Part shown: positions 9,343 through 17,548 of the stretch, piece by piece
Layout of the letters: each line of letters starts with the position of its first letter
Position numbering within the stretch: the stretch's first letter is position 1
DNA from: an uncultured Prevotellaceae bacterium
GTDB lineage: Bacteria > Bacteroidota > Bacteroidia > Bacteroidales > UBA3663
DNA length: 64,000 nucleotides
NCBI GenBank assembly: GCA_900319235.1
Contig: ONNR01000014.1
Location: forward strand, 1-64,000
Direction of reading: 5' to 3'
The notes under the pieces: model-generated
The model's input: the letters and a program-made list of their open reading frames with translations, nothing else
What the model was told of the DNA's origin: nothing
The model's database searches: none
Made by a program: the position numbers and the translations under genes

Positions 9343-10738
9343 CTCTTATTTTAATGATTCTTTTCGTCGCAGGGGAGACCTTGTGACGATTGCTCATGTG
9401 CAGCCCGATTGCCCAAACGATGTCGCCCGTGGCATCGCAGAGCAGCCAGGTTGTGGCCTTCTGCATCGGGCTGTAGTGGGCATCGGAGAACAGGTCGGAA
9501 ATGAGGCGCGTCCGTCCCTTCATCCCTAATGGGGCAATGCGGTCGCCTTCCTTCCAACGGCGCAACGTGAGGGGATGGGTGAGGGTGTCGGCATCGAAGG
9601 TATTCTCGAAAGGTGACGAAGGACGAGGCACCAGTCGCATCGGGGCGTCGAGCGTCTTCTCCTCGAATGTGAGTTGGGGGCGATGGCTATCCAGTTCCTG
9701 CTCGTCGAAAGGCATCGTATAGAGCAGTTTGGGTGTGCGAACGACCTGGGTGCGCGAAGCGATGGTGTGTTCTGCCGTCCATTCGTGCAGATAGTCTTCG
9801 AGATGCTCGGGAAACTGTCGTGCCGCCTTGGCGATGTTCAGTTCGTCCCATTCGATGCCCCATTGGCAATGATGTTCGGTCAGCGCTTCGAAGAGCCCGA
9901 GGTAGCGATCGGCAAACCATTCGGTGCCCTGCAGGTGCTCCATCGTGCGAGCGATGCCTTGTCGAACCTGTGGAACCATCTGCTCCATCAGGGGGAGGAG
10001 CTGGTTGCGAATCTGGTTGCGCAACGTTTCGTTTTCGGCATTGGTGCTGTCGGTGACGTAAGTGAGGCCATTGTCGCTCAAATAATCGACGATGTCCTGC
10101 CGGCTGAGGCAAAGGAGGGGACGGATGATGTGTCTTGCTTCATTTCGGGCCACGATGCCTGTCATCCCATGGATGCCCGTGCCTCGCATCAGGTTCATAA
10201 GCATCGTCTCGATGCTGTCGTCCTGGTGATGACCGAGGGCCACAAGGGTGGGGGATGAAGGGTTCGAAAGGTTCGAGAGGTTCGAGGGGTTCGAAAGGTC
10301 GCTCCACCAATTGTACCGAAGTTCTCGTGCTGCCATTTCGACAGAGAGATGGTGTTGCTCCATATAGGCAAAGGTGTCGAAGTGACGAACCTCCAGGGGA
10401 ATGCCGAGTGAGGCACAGAGCGTTTCGCAGAACTGCTGATCGCGGTCCGATTCGGCTCCACGCAGGTGGAAGTTGCAATGCAAGGCCTTGCATTTGTAGC
10501 CCAATGTGTGCAGGATGTGCAGCAGGGCTACTGAGTCGGGGCCGCCGCTGAGGCCCACGTAGGTGGGGGTTAAGAGGGGTTTGAAAGGTTCGAGAGGTTC
10601 GAAGGGTTCGAGGGGTTGCTCACTTCGTTGCACGCGAGCAGAACTCGGGGCGAGGGGCTCCAACCGGGGAGGAAGAAGCTCGTTTCGGGCGATGAATTCG
10701 GCGACGCGTTGTAATATATGTTGGCTCTTTTGGCTCAT
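9329..10738 (-). CDS. tilS: tRNA(Ile)-lysidine synthase with two repeat-coded insertions
   Basis: TilS ATP-dependently adds lysine to C34 of the tRNA-Ile with anticodon CAU, changing its decoding from AUG to AUA. The PP-loop motif SGGPDS is at residues 64-69, followed by LHCNFHLRG and the GHHQDD and RGTG(I)xG(M)xGI core, so the enzyme looks intact. At 469 residues it is longer than usual. Two segments are encoded by 9-bp tandem repeats: about 41-56 (LEP/FEP triplets) before the PP-loop, and about 147-162 (SNP/SNL triplets) before GHHQDD. Both lie where family members have loops. It is transcribed alone, convergent with the DUF3857 cluster. Function is confident; the insertions are unusual. 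Confidence 0.92.
   Translation of the reverse strand: MSQKSQHILQRVAEFIARNELLPPRLEPLAPSSARVQRSEQPLEPFEPLEPFKPLLTPTYVGLSGGPDSVALLHILHTLGYKCKALHCNFHLRGAESDRDQQFCETLCASLGIPLEVRHFDTFAYMEQHHLSVEMAARELRYNWWSDLSNPSNLSNLSNPSSPTLVALGHHQDDSIETMLMNLMRGTGIHGMTGIVARNEARHIIRPLLCLSRQDIVDYLSDNGLTYVTDSTNAENETLRNQIRNQLLPLMEQMVPQVRQGIARTMEHLQGTEWFADRYLGLFEALTEHHCQWGIEWDELNIAKAARQFPEHLEDYLHEWTAEHTIASRTQVVRTPKLLYTMPFDEQELDSHRPQLTFEEKTLDAPMRLVPRPSSPFENTFDADTLTHPLTLRRWKEGDRIAPLGMKGRTRLISDLFSDAHYSPMQKATTWLLCDATGDIVWAIGLHMSNRHKVSPATKRIIKIRVTPS
10262..10297. repeat. 9-bp tandem repeat (GTTCGAAAG type) inside tilS, copy 1
   Basis: There are four units of GTTCGAAAG, GTTCGAGAG, GTTCGAGGG and GTTCGAAAG, period exactly 9, inside the tilS reading frame. 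They encode alternating SNP/SNL triplets on the minus strand. Confidence 0.85.
10579..10614. repeat. 9-bp tandem repeat (GTTCGAAAG type) inside tilS, copy 2
   Basis: There are four units (GTTTGAAAG, GTTCGAGAG, GTTCGAAGG, GTTCGAGGG), period 9, near the 5' end of tilS. They are read in a different frame from copy 1, giving EP(F/L) triplets. The same motif with an 8-bp period lies between genes at 33182-33249. Confidence 0.85.
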
Positions 10739-10793
10739 GATGTTGGCGATTCGTTGATTTTTCGCTGCAAAAATACAAAAAATATCGTGAAAA

Positions 10794-10825
10794 TTTCACT
10801 ATTTGGAAAAAATTAACTATCTTTG
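10794..10825 (+). promoter_or_regulatory. Probable pheS promoter
   Basis: The -7 box TATCTTTG is at 10818-10825 with TTTC exactly 20 bases upstream, about 38 bp before the pheS ATG. A divergent TATTTTTG on the minus strand (10768-10775) may serve tilS. Confidence 0.55.
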
Positions 10826-10863
10826 CCGCGCATTTTTCAAGAAAAAATATAAAAACTGCATAT

Positions 10864-11883
10864 ATGATAGAGAAGATTAACGCCATGATGGCCGAGATTG
10901 AGGCCCTGAAGGCAAACAACGCAGAAGACATTGAGGCGCTGCGTATCAAGTATCTTAGCAAGAAGGGCGAGATCACTGGCCTGATGGCAGAGTTCCGCAA
11001 TGTGGCTGCTGACCAGAAGCGCGAACTTGGCCAGAAGCTGAATGCATTGAAGGCTGCTGCTACCGAGAAGATCGAGGCCCTCAAGGCAGAATATCAGTCG
11101 GAAGACCACATCGATACGAATATTGACCTGACTCGTCCTGCCTATCCCGATGAGGTTGGCACACGTCACCCCCTGAGCCTTGTTCGTCAGGAGATCGTTG
11201 ACATCTTCGCCCGCATGGGCTTCTCGATTGCCGAGGGTCCCGAGGTGGAGGATGACTGGCACGTCTATGGCGCGCTCAACTTTGCCGACGATCATCCGGC
11301 ACGCGACATGCAGGATACGTTCTTCGTACAGCAGGACCCAATCGTCGTACTGCGCAGCCACACCTCTTCGGTGCAGGTTCGTGTGATGAACCAGCAGAAG
11401 CCACCTATCCGTGTGGTTTGTCCAGGTCGCGTCTATCGCAACGAGGCCATCTCGGCACGTGCACACTGCTTCTTCCATCAGGTCGAAGGCCTTTACATCG
11501 ACAAGGATGTTTCGTTTGCCGACCTCAAGCAGGTGCTCCATCAGTTTGCTGTCGAGATGTTCGGTCCAAACACCCAGATTCGTCTTCGTCCAAGCTACTT
11601 CCCATTCACCGAACCATCGGCTGAGATGGACGTAAGTTGTACGTTGTGCGGTGGCAAGGGCTGCTCGATGTGCAAGGGTGCCGGTTGGCTCGAGATCATG
11701 GGCTGCGGCATGGTCGATCCCAATGTCCTCGAGGCTAGCGGCATCGATTCGAAGGTTTACACCGGCTATGCTTTCGGCATGGGCGTTGAGCGTATCGCCA
11801 ACCTCAAGTACCGCGTGAAGGACCTTCGCCTCTTCTCCGAGAATGACAAGCGTTTCCTCAACGAGTTTGCAGCCGCCCATTAA
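10864..11883 (+). CDS. pheS: Phenylalanine--tRNA ligase alpha subunit
   Basis: The alpha subunit of the (alpha-beta)2 cytoplasmic enzyme that charges tRNA-Phe. The 339 residues are the normal length. The N-terminal coiled coil (about 1-80) binds tRNA. The class II core contains the motif RxxHTSSVQVR near residue 165, the FHQVEGLYID motif and the C-terminal GFAFGMGVERIA-like motif 3. A CxxC-rich stretch (CTLCGGKGCSMC) sits before motif 3, as in several bacterial PheS. pheT is not in this window, so the two subunit genes are separated. luxS follows after 21 bp of TTAATTG repeats and may be co-transcribed. Confidence 0.96.
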   Translation: MIEKINAMMAEIEALKANNAEDIEALRIKYLSKKGEITGLMAEFRNVAADQKRELGQKLNALKAAATEKIEALKAEYQSEDHIDTNIDLTRPAYPDEVGTRHPLSLVRQEIVDIFARMGFSIAEGPEVEDDWHVYGALNFADDHPARDMQDTFFVQQDPIVVLRSHTSSVQVRVMNQQKPPIRVVCPGRVYRNEAISARAHCFFHQVEGLYIDKDVSFADLKQVLHQFAVEMFGPNTQIRLRPSYFPFTEPSAEMDVSCTLCGGKGCSMCKGAGWLEIMGCGMVDPNVLEASGIDSKVYTGYAFGMGVERIANLKYRVKDLRLFSENDKRFLNEFAAAH

Positions 11884-11904
11884 TTGTTAATTGTTAATTG
11901 ATTA

Positions 11905-12420
11905 ATGGACCTCATCCCCAGTTTCGCCGTCGATCATACCAACCTGCAGCCTGGCATCTACGTGAGCCGTCAGGACGAGGCGGGAGGTGTCGTCATCACC
12001 ACCTACGACATCCGTATGACTGCGCCCAACCATGAGCCGTGCCTCAATCCTGCGGCCATCCATACCATCGAGCATCTCGTGGCAACCTATCTGCGCAACC
12101 TCGATGGCTGGAAGGAGAATATCATCTATTGGGGCCCGATGGGTTGTCTGACCGGCAACTACCTCATCATGAAGGGATATTATTCCTGTGAGGAAGTTCG
12201 GCAACTGATGATCGGCGCGTTCGAGTATGTGCGTGACTACGACGACGAGGTTCCCGGCACCACACCGGCCACCTGCGGCAATTACCTGATGCACGATCTG
12301 CCCATGGCCAAATATGAGGCAAAGCGTTACCTCGAAAGGCTGAGGAATCACTTCTGTTCGGAATATCCGGGTGTCGAACGACCCGAGGATGCCAGCGGAA
12401 AGGTGTTTTTTGATGCGTAA
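11905..12420 (+). CDS. luxS: S-ribosylhomocysteine lyase (autoinducer-2 synthesis)
   Basis: LuxS cleaves S-ribosylhomocysteine to homocysteine and the AI-2 precursor DPD in the activated methyl cycle. The 171-residue length matches the family. The metal ligands are His53 and His57 in HTIEH and Cys124 in TCGNY; the catalytic Glu56 and Cys81 are also present. It lies just downstream of pheS with no obvious promoter of its own. No pfs/mtn gene is adjacent. Confidence 0.96.
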   Translation: MDLIPSFAVDHTNLQPGIYVSRQDEAGGVVITTYDIRMTAPNHEPCLNPAAIHTIEHLVATYLRNLDGWKENIIYWGPMGCLTGNYLIMKGYYSCEEVRQLMIGAFEYVRDYDDEVPGTTPATCGNYLMHDLPMAKYEAKRYLERLRNHFCSEYPGVERPEDASGKVFFDA

Positions 12421-12444
12421 TGCAAACGAACGAATGAACACGCT

Positions 12445-13800
12445 GTGAAACGATATCCATTTTATATAATATGTAGTCTGCTCTTTCTGCTGCCGGTGGT
12501 AGCCTTGGGGCAGACTACTGCATTTTCGGAGTCGCATGCCCCCCGCTATCCACGTGTCAAGCTGAAGGAGGGCGTCAAGTGGTGGAAGATGCTCTACGAT
12601 GGAGGAATGACACGCACAACCAGCGGCCAATGGTATATGGAGATCCCCGACGGCATCAACGACCTTTCGGTGATGAATTTCGTCGATGGCTATAGTTTCG
12701 GCCCCCATGCCATTTTCGGCTATATGTCGCCCTCGCGTCAGCGTTTTGAGGTGGAGGAGACTGTGCGTTGGGCAGTGAGCCGTGAAGCCCTGCTCGCCAA
12801 AGGCGCCCTGCGCTGGTATTCCCCCGTCGAACGTGCCGTGATGGTCGAACTGCATGGTGGACGTCATACAGAGGACTACGACCACGACCCGACGATGCCG
12901 ATGTCGCAGTCCTTGCTCGCAACAGGTATCTTCGGATGGAACCATTACAAGTTGCTCGAACGCACTGATGCAGGTTTGCGCTTGGCTTTCCCCGTCGGCA
13001 ACGACCTAGACGTAAGGATGCACCTTGCCTGGGAACGTCGTCGCGAGATGGAGAATCATAAGTTGACCACCATCTTCGGTACGCATGGACAGGACAATGT
13101 GCCACGATTGAGGGTAGGCAAGACAGCCAGCGAACTGATGCTCTACGATGGGGAGACCGACGGCGACATGGCGCTTCTCAACCTGGAGTTCAATTACCAG
13201 TTCGGCCAGCAGCATGTGGTCTTTGACGATATGACCTGCCTGAGCCGTTCGTCCTATCCGCGCTTCTCGCTGCTCACCGACCTGGGCATGGGCAAATGGC
13301 ACTTCGCATCGTTCGACCTGCGCATCAGCGGCGACAACAACCTTTCGCGCGGCGAGGATGAACTTAGTTATCTCGTCAGTGGAGGTGCCATCTACAAGCA
13401 CGGCGACCTCAGCCTCACCGATTGGCATCACCTCGACGCCTCGCGATTCTGGTGGCAGAAGGACAATGCGCTGTCGCGTTTCGTGTTGCTCGACAATTAC
13501 GAACTATCCACCGACCGCTCCTGGATGGAAGGCCATGTCCAATGGGCATCCGACCGTATGCTGCTCACCTGGCTCACCCGAAACGGCATGTTCCTCAAGG
13601 AGTATGTGCAGGCTCATGTCGTGAAAGTTCCCGATCATCGTGCGCACTGGGAACTGCAGTATGGCATCGACCTCTTCCGGTTGTGGAAATTCGGTGTTGC
13701 TGTCGGCTTCGACGACATGACCTGCCGTGGTGCCGCCTTCATCATGTCGCTGGATATCAATAAGGCAAAGAACTTTAAGAAGGATTCTAAGGGATTCTAA
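12445..13800 (+). CDS. Outer-membrane beta-barrel-like protein (DUF5686-like barrel?)
   Basis: A 451-residue exported protein with a signal peptide ending near VVALG, followed by many aromatic beta strands in the style of an outer-membrane barrel. It resembles the barrel part of DUF5686 proteins but lacks their N-terminal carboxypeptidase-regulatory domain; this link is tentative. The start is GTG: the nearest upstream ATG (12434) opens a four-codon frame whose TGA overlaps this GTG (GTGA), which may couple re-initiation. The last residues (KNFKKDSKGF) are encoded by the start of the 10-bp repeat element at 13781, so the natural C-terminus may have been replaced or extended by the repeat. Confidence 0.55.
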   Translation: MKRYPFYIICSLLFLLPVVALGQTTAFSESHAPRYPRVKLKEGVKWWKMLYDGGMTRTTSGQWYMEIPDGINDLSVMNFVDGYSFGPHAIFGYMSPSRQRFEVEETVRWAVSREALLAKGALRWYSPVERAVMVELHGGRHTEDYDHDPTMPMSQSLLATGIFGWNHYKLLERTDAGLRLAFPVGNDLDVRMHLAWERRREMENHKLTTIFGTHGQDNVPRLRVGKTASELMLYDGETDGDMALLNLEFNYQFGQQHVVFDDMTCLSRSSYPRFSLLTDLGMGKWHFASFDLRISGDNNLSRGEDELSYLVSGGAIYKHGDLSLTDWHHLDASRFWWQKDNALSRFVLLDNYELSTDRSWMEGHVQWASDRMLLTWLTRNGMFLKEYVQAHVVKVPDHRAHWELQYGIDLFRLWKFGVAVGFDDMTCRGAAFIMSLDINKAKNFKKDSKGF

Positions 13801-13915
13801 GGGACTTTAAGGGATGCTAAGGGACAAATGTTCCTTGGGTCCTGTTCTTGTCAAGGCGATGCTATTGTCCCCAAATATCCCTAAATATCCCTTAATTTCC
13901 CTAAAAATCCCCAAA
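13781..13915. repeat. 10-bp phased inverted repeat element, copy A
   Basis: The left arm is GGGA(n)6 units repeating every 10 bp (GGGATTCTAA, GGGACTTTAA, GGGATGCTAA). A 51-bp core begins GGGACAA and ends GTCCC. The right arm carries CCCTAAATAT, CCCTTAATTT and CCCTAAAAAT at the same period. The arms are complementary, so the whole unit can form a long interrupted hairpin. It fills the gap from the stop codon of the upstream gene to just before rarA. The core matches copy B (20431-20575) at 43 of 51 positions by my count. Confidence 0.85.
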
Positions 13916-13924
13916 TTTATCATT

Positions 13925-15301
13925 ATGACCCCTTTAGCAGAAAGAATGAGGCCAAAGAGCCTCGATGGATATATCGGACAGAAGCACCTGGTGGGACAGG
14001 GCGCTGTGCTGCGTCGGATGATTGAATCCGGACGCATCGCTTCGTTCATCCTCTGGGGTCCTCCAGGTGTCGGCAAGACCACGTTGGCACGAATCATCGC
14101 CCAGACCCTCGATCTGCCTTTCTATACGCTCTCAGCTGTAAGCAGCGGCGTCAAGGAGGTGCGCGAAGTGATCGAGCGTGCCAAGAAGGATCGTTTCTTC
14201 CTGCCCAATGCTTCGCCCATCCTCTTCATCGACGAAATCCATCGCTTCTCGAAATCGCAGCAGGATTCGCTGCTCGATGCCGTCGAGCGTGGTGTCGTCA
14301 CGCTCATCGGTGCCACCACCGAGAACCCTTCGTTCGAGGTGATTCGCCCCTTGCTGAGCCGTTGCCAGGTCTATACCCTCCAGCCCCTCAGCAACGACGA
14401 CCTGTTGGGCCTCATGGAACGTGTCTTGAAGGAAGACCCCATCATTTCGAAGCGTAAAGTCGAGGTGAAGGAGACCGGTGCTCTGCTACGCTATGCAGGA
14501 GGCGACTGCCGCAAGTTCCTGAATATCCTCGACCTCGTCTGCGGTGAGTATGCCGACGATGATTTCGACTATGCCGATGATGATGACGACGACGAACCAA
14601 CTGATAATGAAGACGTCGAGTCGGCAGACACTTCGAAAGAAGAACCCACCATTGTCATCACCGATGCCCTTGTCGCCGAAAAGCTCCAGGCCAATCCGAT
14701 GGCATACGACAAGGATGGCGAGATGCACTACGACCTGGTGTCGGCTATGATCAAGTCCATCCGCGGTTCCGATCCCGATGCTGCCATCTACTATATGGCC
14801 CGCATGATCGAAGGAGGGGAGGATCCCGTCTTCATCGCCCGCCGTCTGGTCATTTCGGCCAGCGAAGACATCGGTCTGGCCAATCCCAATGCCCTTCTGC
14901 TAGCCAATGCAGCTTTCGATGCCGTGCAGAAGATCGGTTGGCCCGAAGGACGCATCCCTTTGGCTGAGGCCTGCGTCTATCTTGCCTCTTCGCCCAAGAG
15001 CAACGCCTCCTATCTCGCCATCGATTCTGCTTTGCAGAAGGTGCGCGAGACGGGCAATCTTCCTGTGCCCCTCCATCTGCGCAATGCACCCACCAAACTG
15101 ATGGCGCAGGAGGGTTATGGCAAGGGTTATATGTATGCCCACGACTTCCCCGGCCATTTCGCCTATCAGCAGTATCTGCCCGATGCCCTTGTCGCTGAAG
15201 GAGGAATGCAGCAGTCGTTATTCTATCATCCTCAGCCTAATGCGCAAGAGGACAGGCTGAAGGCGCAACTTTCGGCATTTTGGGGTGACAGATTCAAATA
15301 A
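13925..15301 (+). CDS. rarA: Replication-associated recombination protein A (AAA ATPase)
   Basis: RarA/MgsA is an AAA+ ATPase related to clamp loaders that acts at stalled replication forks. I start it at 13925 ([10 protein letters not shown]), where family similarity begins; an upstream ATG at 13814 would translate the repeat element. Walker A GPPGVGKT is at 45-52, Walker B ILFIDE at 99-104 and sensor 1 IGATTEN at 128-134. The C-terminal tetramerisation domain is complete. Odd feature: an acidic insert of about 33 residues (about 208-240), largely Asp/Glu, between the lid and the C-terminal domain, which lengthens it to 458 residues. Confidence 0.93.
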   Translation: MTPLAERMRPKSLDGYIGQKHLVGQGAVLRRMIESGRIASFILWGPPGVGKTTLARIIAQTLDLPFYTLSAVSSGVKEVREVIERAKKDRFFLPNASPILFIDEIHRFSKSQQDSLLDAVERGVVTLIGATTENPSFEVIRPLLSRCQVYTLQPLSNDDLLGLMERVLKEDPIISKRKVEVKETGALLRYAGGDCRKFLNILDLVCGEYADDDFDYADDDDDDEPTDNEDVESADTSKEEPTIVITDALVAEKLQANPMAYDKDGEMHYDLVSAMIKSIRGSDPDAAIYYMARMIEGGEDPVFIARRLVISASEDIGLANPNALLLANAAFDAVQKIGWPEGRIPLAEACVYLASSPKSNASYLAIDSALQKVRETGNLPVPLHLRNAPTKLMAQEGYGKGYMYAHDFPGHFAYQQYLPDALVAEGGMQQSLFYHPQPNAQEDRLKAQLSAFWGDRFK

Positions 15302-15356
15302 ATAGTGGCTAAAAATATTCATTTTTCCCCCATTTTCTTATTATTATTCGAAAAAA

Positions 15357-15388
15357 CTTGACAATCTCGAATTTGTTTCGTATTTTTG
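15357..15388 (+). promoter_or_regulatory. serC promoter
   Basis: CTTG is followed after 20 bases by TATTTTTG. The start codon is about 70 bp downstream, leaving an A+T-rich leader. Confidence 0.75.
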
Positions 15389-15458
15389 CGCGTCAATACA
15401 AACCCACTAAAACTACTTTTTATATTGACAATATCAAACATACAATAAACTTAAAAGT

Positions 15459-16520
15459 ATGAAAAAGTACAACTTCTATGCCGGACCATCCATCCTGAGT
15501 CCGTTTGCAATCAATGAGACCGCTAAGGCAGTACAGAACTTCGCAGGCACAGGCCTATCTATCCTTGAGGTCTCACACCGATCCAAGGAATTCCAGGCTG
15601 TTGTCGACGAGGCTAATGCGCTCGTTAAGGAGCTCCTCGACGTTCCTGAGGGTTACGAGGTCCTCTTCCTCGGCGGTGGCGCCAGCCTCCAGTTCTATAT
15701 GATGCCTCTCAATCTGTTGAAGACCAAGGCTGCTTATCTCGAGACAGGTACATGGGCTTCCAATGCCATCAAGCAGGCCAAGTTCGTCGGCGAGGTGGAG
15801 GTTGTAGCTAGTTCGAAGGACAAGAACTTCACCTATATCCCCAAGGGCTTCACCGTACCAACTGATGTCGATTATTTCCACTATTGCTCCAACAATACCA
15901 TCTACGGTACCGAGATGATTGAGACTCCCGACGTTGCTGTGCCCCTTTGCGCCGATATGTCGTCCGACTTCCTCTCTCACCCCGTTGATGTAAGCAAGTA
16001 CGATTGCATCTATGCAGGTGCCCAGAAGAATGCAGGTCCTGCAGGTGTCACCATCGTCATCATCAAGAAGGACAAGGTCACCAAGGAGGGTCTTCCTACC
16101 ATGCTTGACTATCAGACCCACATCAAGAAGGGTTCGATGTTCAATACACCTCCATGTCTCCCCATCTTCACCGTCCTTCAGACCCTCAAGTGGTACAAGG
16201 AACTCGGTGGCTTGAAGGTGCTCGAGCAGCGAGCCATTGAGAAGTCAACCATGCTTTATGACGAGATTGATCGCAACAAACTCTTCCGTGGCACCGTCGT
16301 TGCTGAGGACCGCAGCCGCATGAACGTCTGCTTCGTGATGAACGATGAGTACCAGGAGCTCAACGATGCCTTCTTCAAGTTCGCATCCGAGCGTGGTATG
16401 GTAGGCATCAAGGGCCATCGTTCTGTGGGCGGTTTCCGCGCATCGCTCTACAATGCTATGCCAAAGGAGGGCGTAGAGGCTCTCGTCGCTTGCATGAAGG
16501 AGTTTGAGGCAACCATCTAA
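15459..16520 (+). CDS. serC: Phosphoserine aminotransferase
   Basis: A PLP enzyme converting 3-phosphohydroxypyruvate and glutamate to 3-phosphoserine; the same enzyme may serve vitamin B6 synthesis. The 353 residues match the family. The N-terminal [10 protein letters not shown]-like motif is present, and the PLP lysine is Lys190 in [11 protein letters not shown]. It is the first gene of a serine block: serA begins 11 bp after its stop. Confidence 0.96.
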   Translation: MKKYNFYAGPSILSPFAINETAKAVQNFAGTGLSILEVSHRSKEFQAVVDEANALVKELLDVPEGYEVLFLGGGASLQFYMMPLNLLKTKAAYLETGTWASNAIKQAKFVGEVEVVASSKDKNFTYIPKGFTVPTDVDYFHYCSNNTIYGTEMIETPDVAVPLCADMSSDFLSHPVDVSKYDCIYAGAQKNAGPAGVTIVIIKKDKVTKEGLPTMLDYQTHIKKGSMFNTPPCLPIFTVLQTLKWYKELGGLKVLEQRAIEKSTMLYDEIDRNKLFRGTVVAEDRSRMNVCFVMNDEYQELNDAFFKFASERGMVGIKGHRSVGGFRASLYNAMPKEGVEALVACMKEFEATI

Positions 16521-16531
16521 TAGTTTAGGTT

Positions 16532-17548
16532 ATGGGTATCGTTCAGAAGATTGATATCCCCAACATCTTGGGGACTCCCGGACGTGAAACCAAGTCTATT
16601 CCGTTGTTTGAATACAATTATCCAAAGTCAATGAAGATTCTTATTGCAACCGAAAAGCCCTTTGCTGCTGCAGCAGTAAAGGCGATGGAAGAGATTATCA
16701 CCGGTGCTGGCATCGAAGTGGTAAAACTCGAGAAATATACCGAGAAGCAGCAACTTCTCAATGCTGTGGCTGATGTCGAGGGTATGATCATCCGTTCCGA
16801 CAAAGTTGATGCCGAAGTACTCAACGCTGCCAAGAACCTCCGCGTAGTGGTTCGTGCCGGTGCAGGATACGACAACATCGACCTGGCTGCTGCCACAGCT
16901 CACAACGTTGTGGCTATGAACACTCCCGGCCAGAATGCCAATGCTGTGGCCGAACTCGTCTTCGGTATGCTCCTTTTCCAGTGCCGCAACCAGTTCAGCG
17001 GTGCTGCCGGCACCGAGCTCAAGGGCAAGACCCTGGGTCTGCATGCTTTCGGCAACGTGGCTCGCAATGTGGCTCGCGTCGCAAAGGGCTTCGGCATGGA
17101 TGTCTATGCCTACGATCCATTCCTTACCCGTGAACAGATTGAGGCTGGTGGCGTCAAGGCTGTTGATTCGCTCGCCGAACTCTATAGCACCTGCCAGTAT
17201 GTCAGCCTCCATTGCCCCGCAACCAAGGAGACCATCGGCAGCATCAACTACGACCTGCTCAAGGATATGCCAAAGAACGCTTGCCTGATCAACACAGCCC
17301 GCAAGGAGGTGGTCGATGAGGCTGGCTTGATGAAGCTCATGGACGAGCGTCCTGACTTCCGCTATATCGCTGACGTGAAGCCAGGTACTGCCGATGAGTT
17401 TGTGGCCAAGTACGGCACCCGTGTGTTCTTCACTCCCAAGAAGAGCGGCGCACAGACGGCTGAGGCCAACAGCAACGCAGGCATTGCCGCAGCCAAGCAG
17501 GCTTGTGGTTATCTGAAGGAAGGCATCGACCGCTTCCGCGTAAATTGA
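16532..17548 (+). CDS. serA: D-3-phosphoglycerate dehydrogenase-type oxidoreductase
   Basis: The first enzyme of serine synthesis, oxidising 3-phosphoglycerate with NAD+. The family-like region begins at MKILIATEKPF (codon at 16631). The substrate loop RAGAGYDNID, the Rossmann motif HAFGNVA and the TARKEVVDEAGL region are present. There is no C-terminal ACT domain, so this is the short form. A 33-residue N-terminal extension from the ATG at 16532 has coding-like codons and sits 11 bp after serC, so I keep it, but the true start could be 16631. The stop overlaps the next start by one base (TGATG). Confidence 0.9.
   Translation: MGIVQKIDIPNILGTPGRETKSIPLFEYNYPKSMKILIATEKPFAAAAVKAMEEIITGAGIEVVKLEKYTEKQQLLNAVADVEGMIIRSDKVDAEVLNAAKNLRVVVRAGAGYDNIDLAAATAHNVVAMNTPGQNANAVAELVFGMLLFQCRNQFSGAAGTELKGKTLGLHAFGNVARNVARVAKGFGMDVYAYDPFLTREQIEAGGVKAVDSLAELYSTCQYVSLHCPATKETIGSINYDLLKDMPKNACLINTARKEVVDEAGLMKLMDERPDFRYIADVKPGTADEFVAKYGTRVFFTPKKSGAQTAEANSNAGIAAAKQACGYLKEGIDRFRVN

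Noticed and set aside
13814-13924. Upstream start of rarA at 13814
   Set aside because: It would translate the core and right arm of the 10-bp repeat element; RarA similarity begins at 13925.
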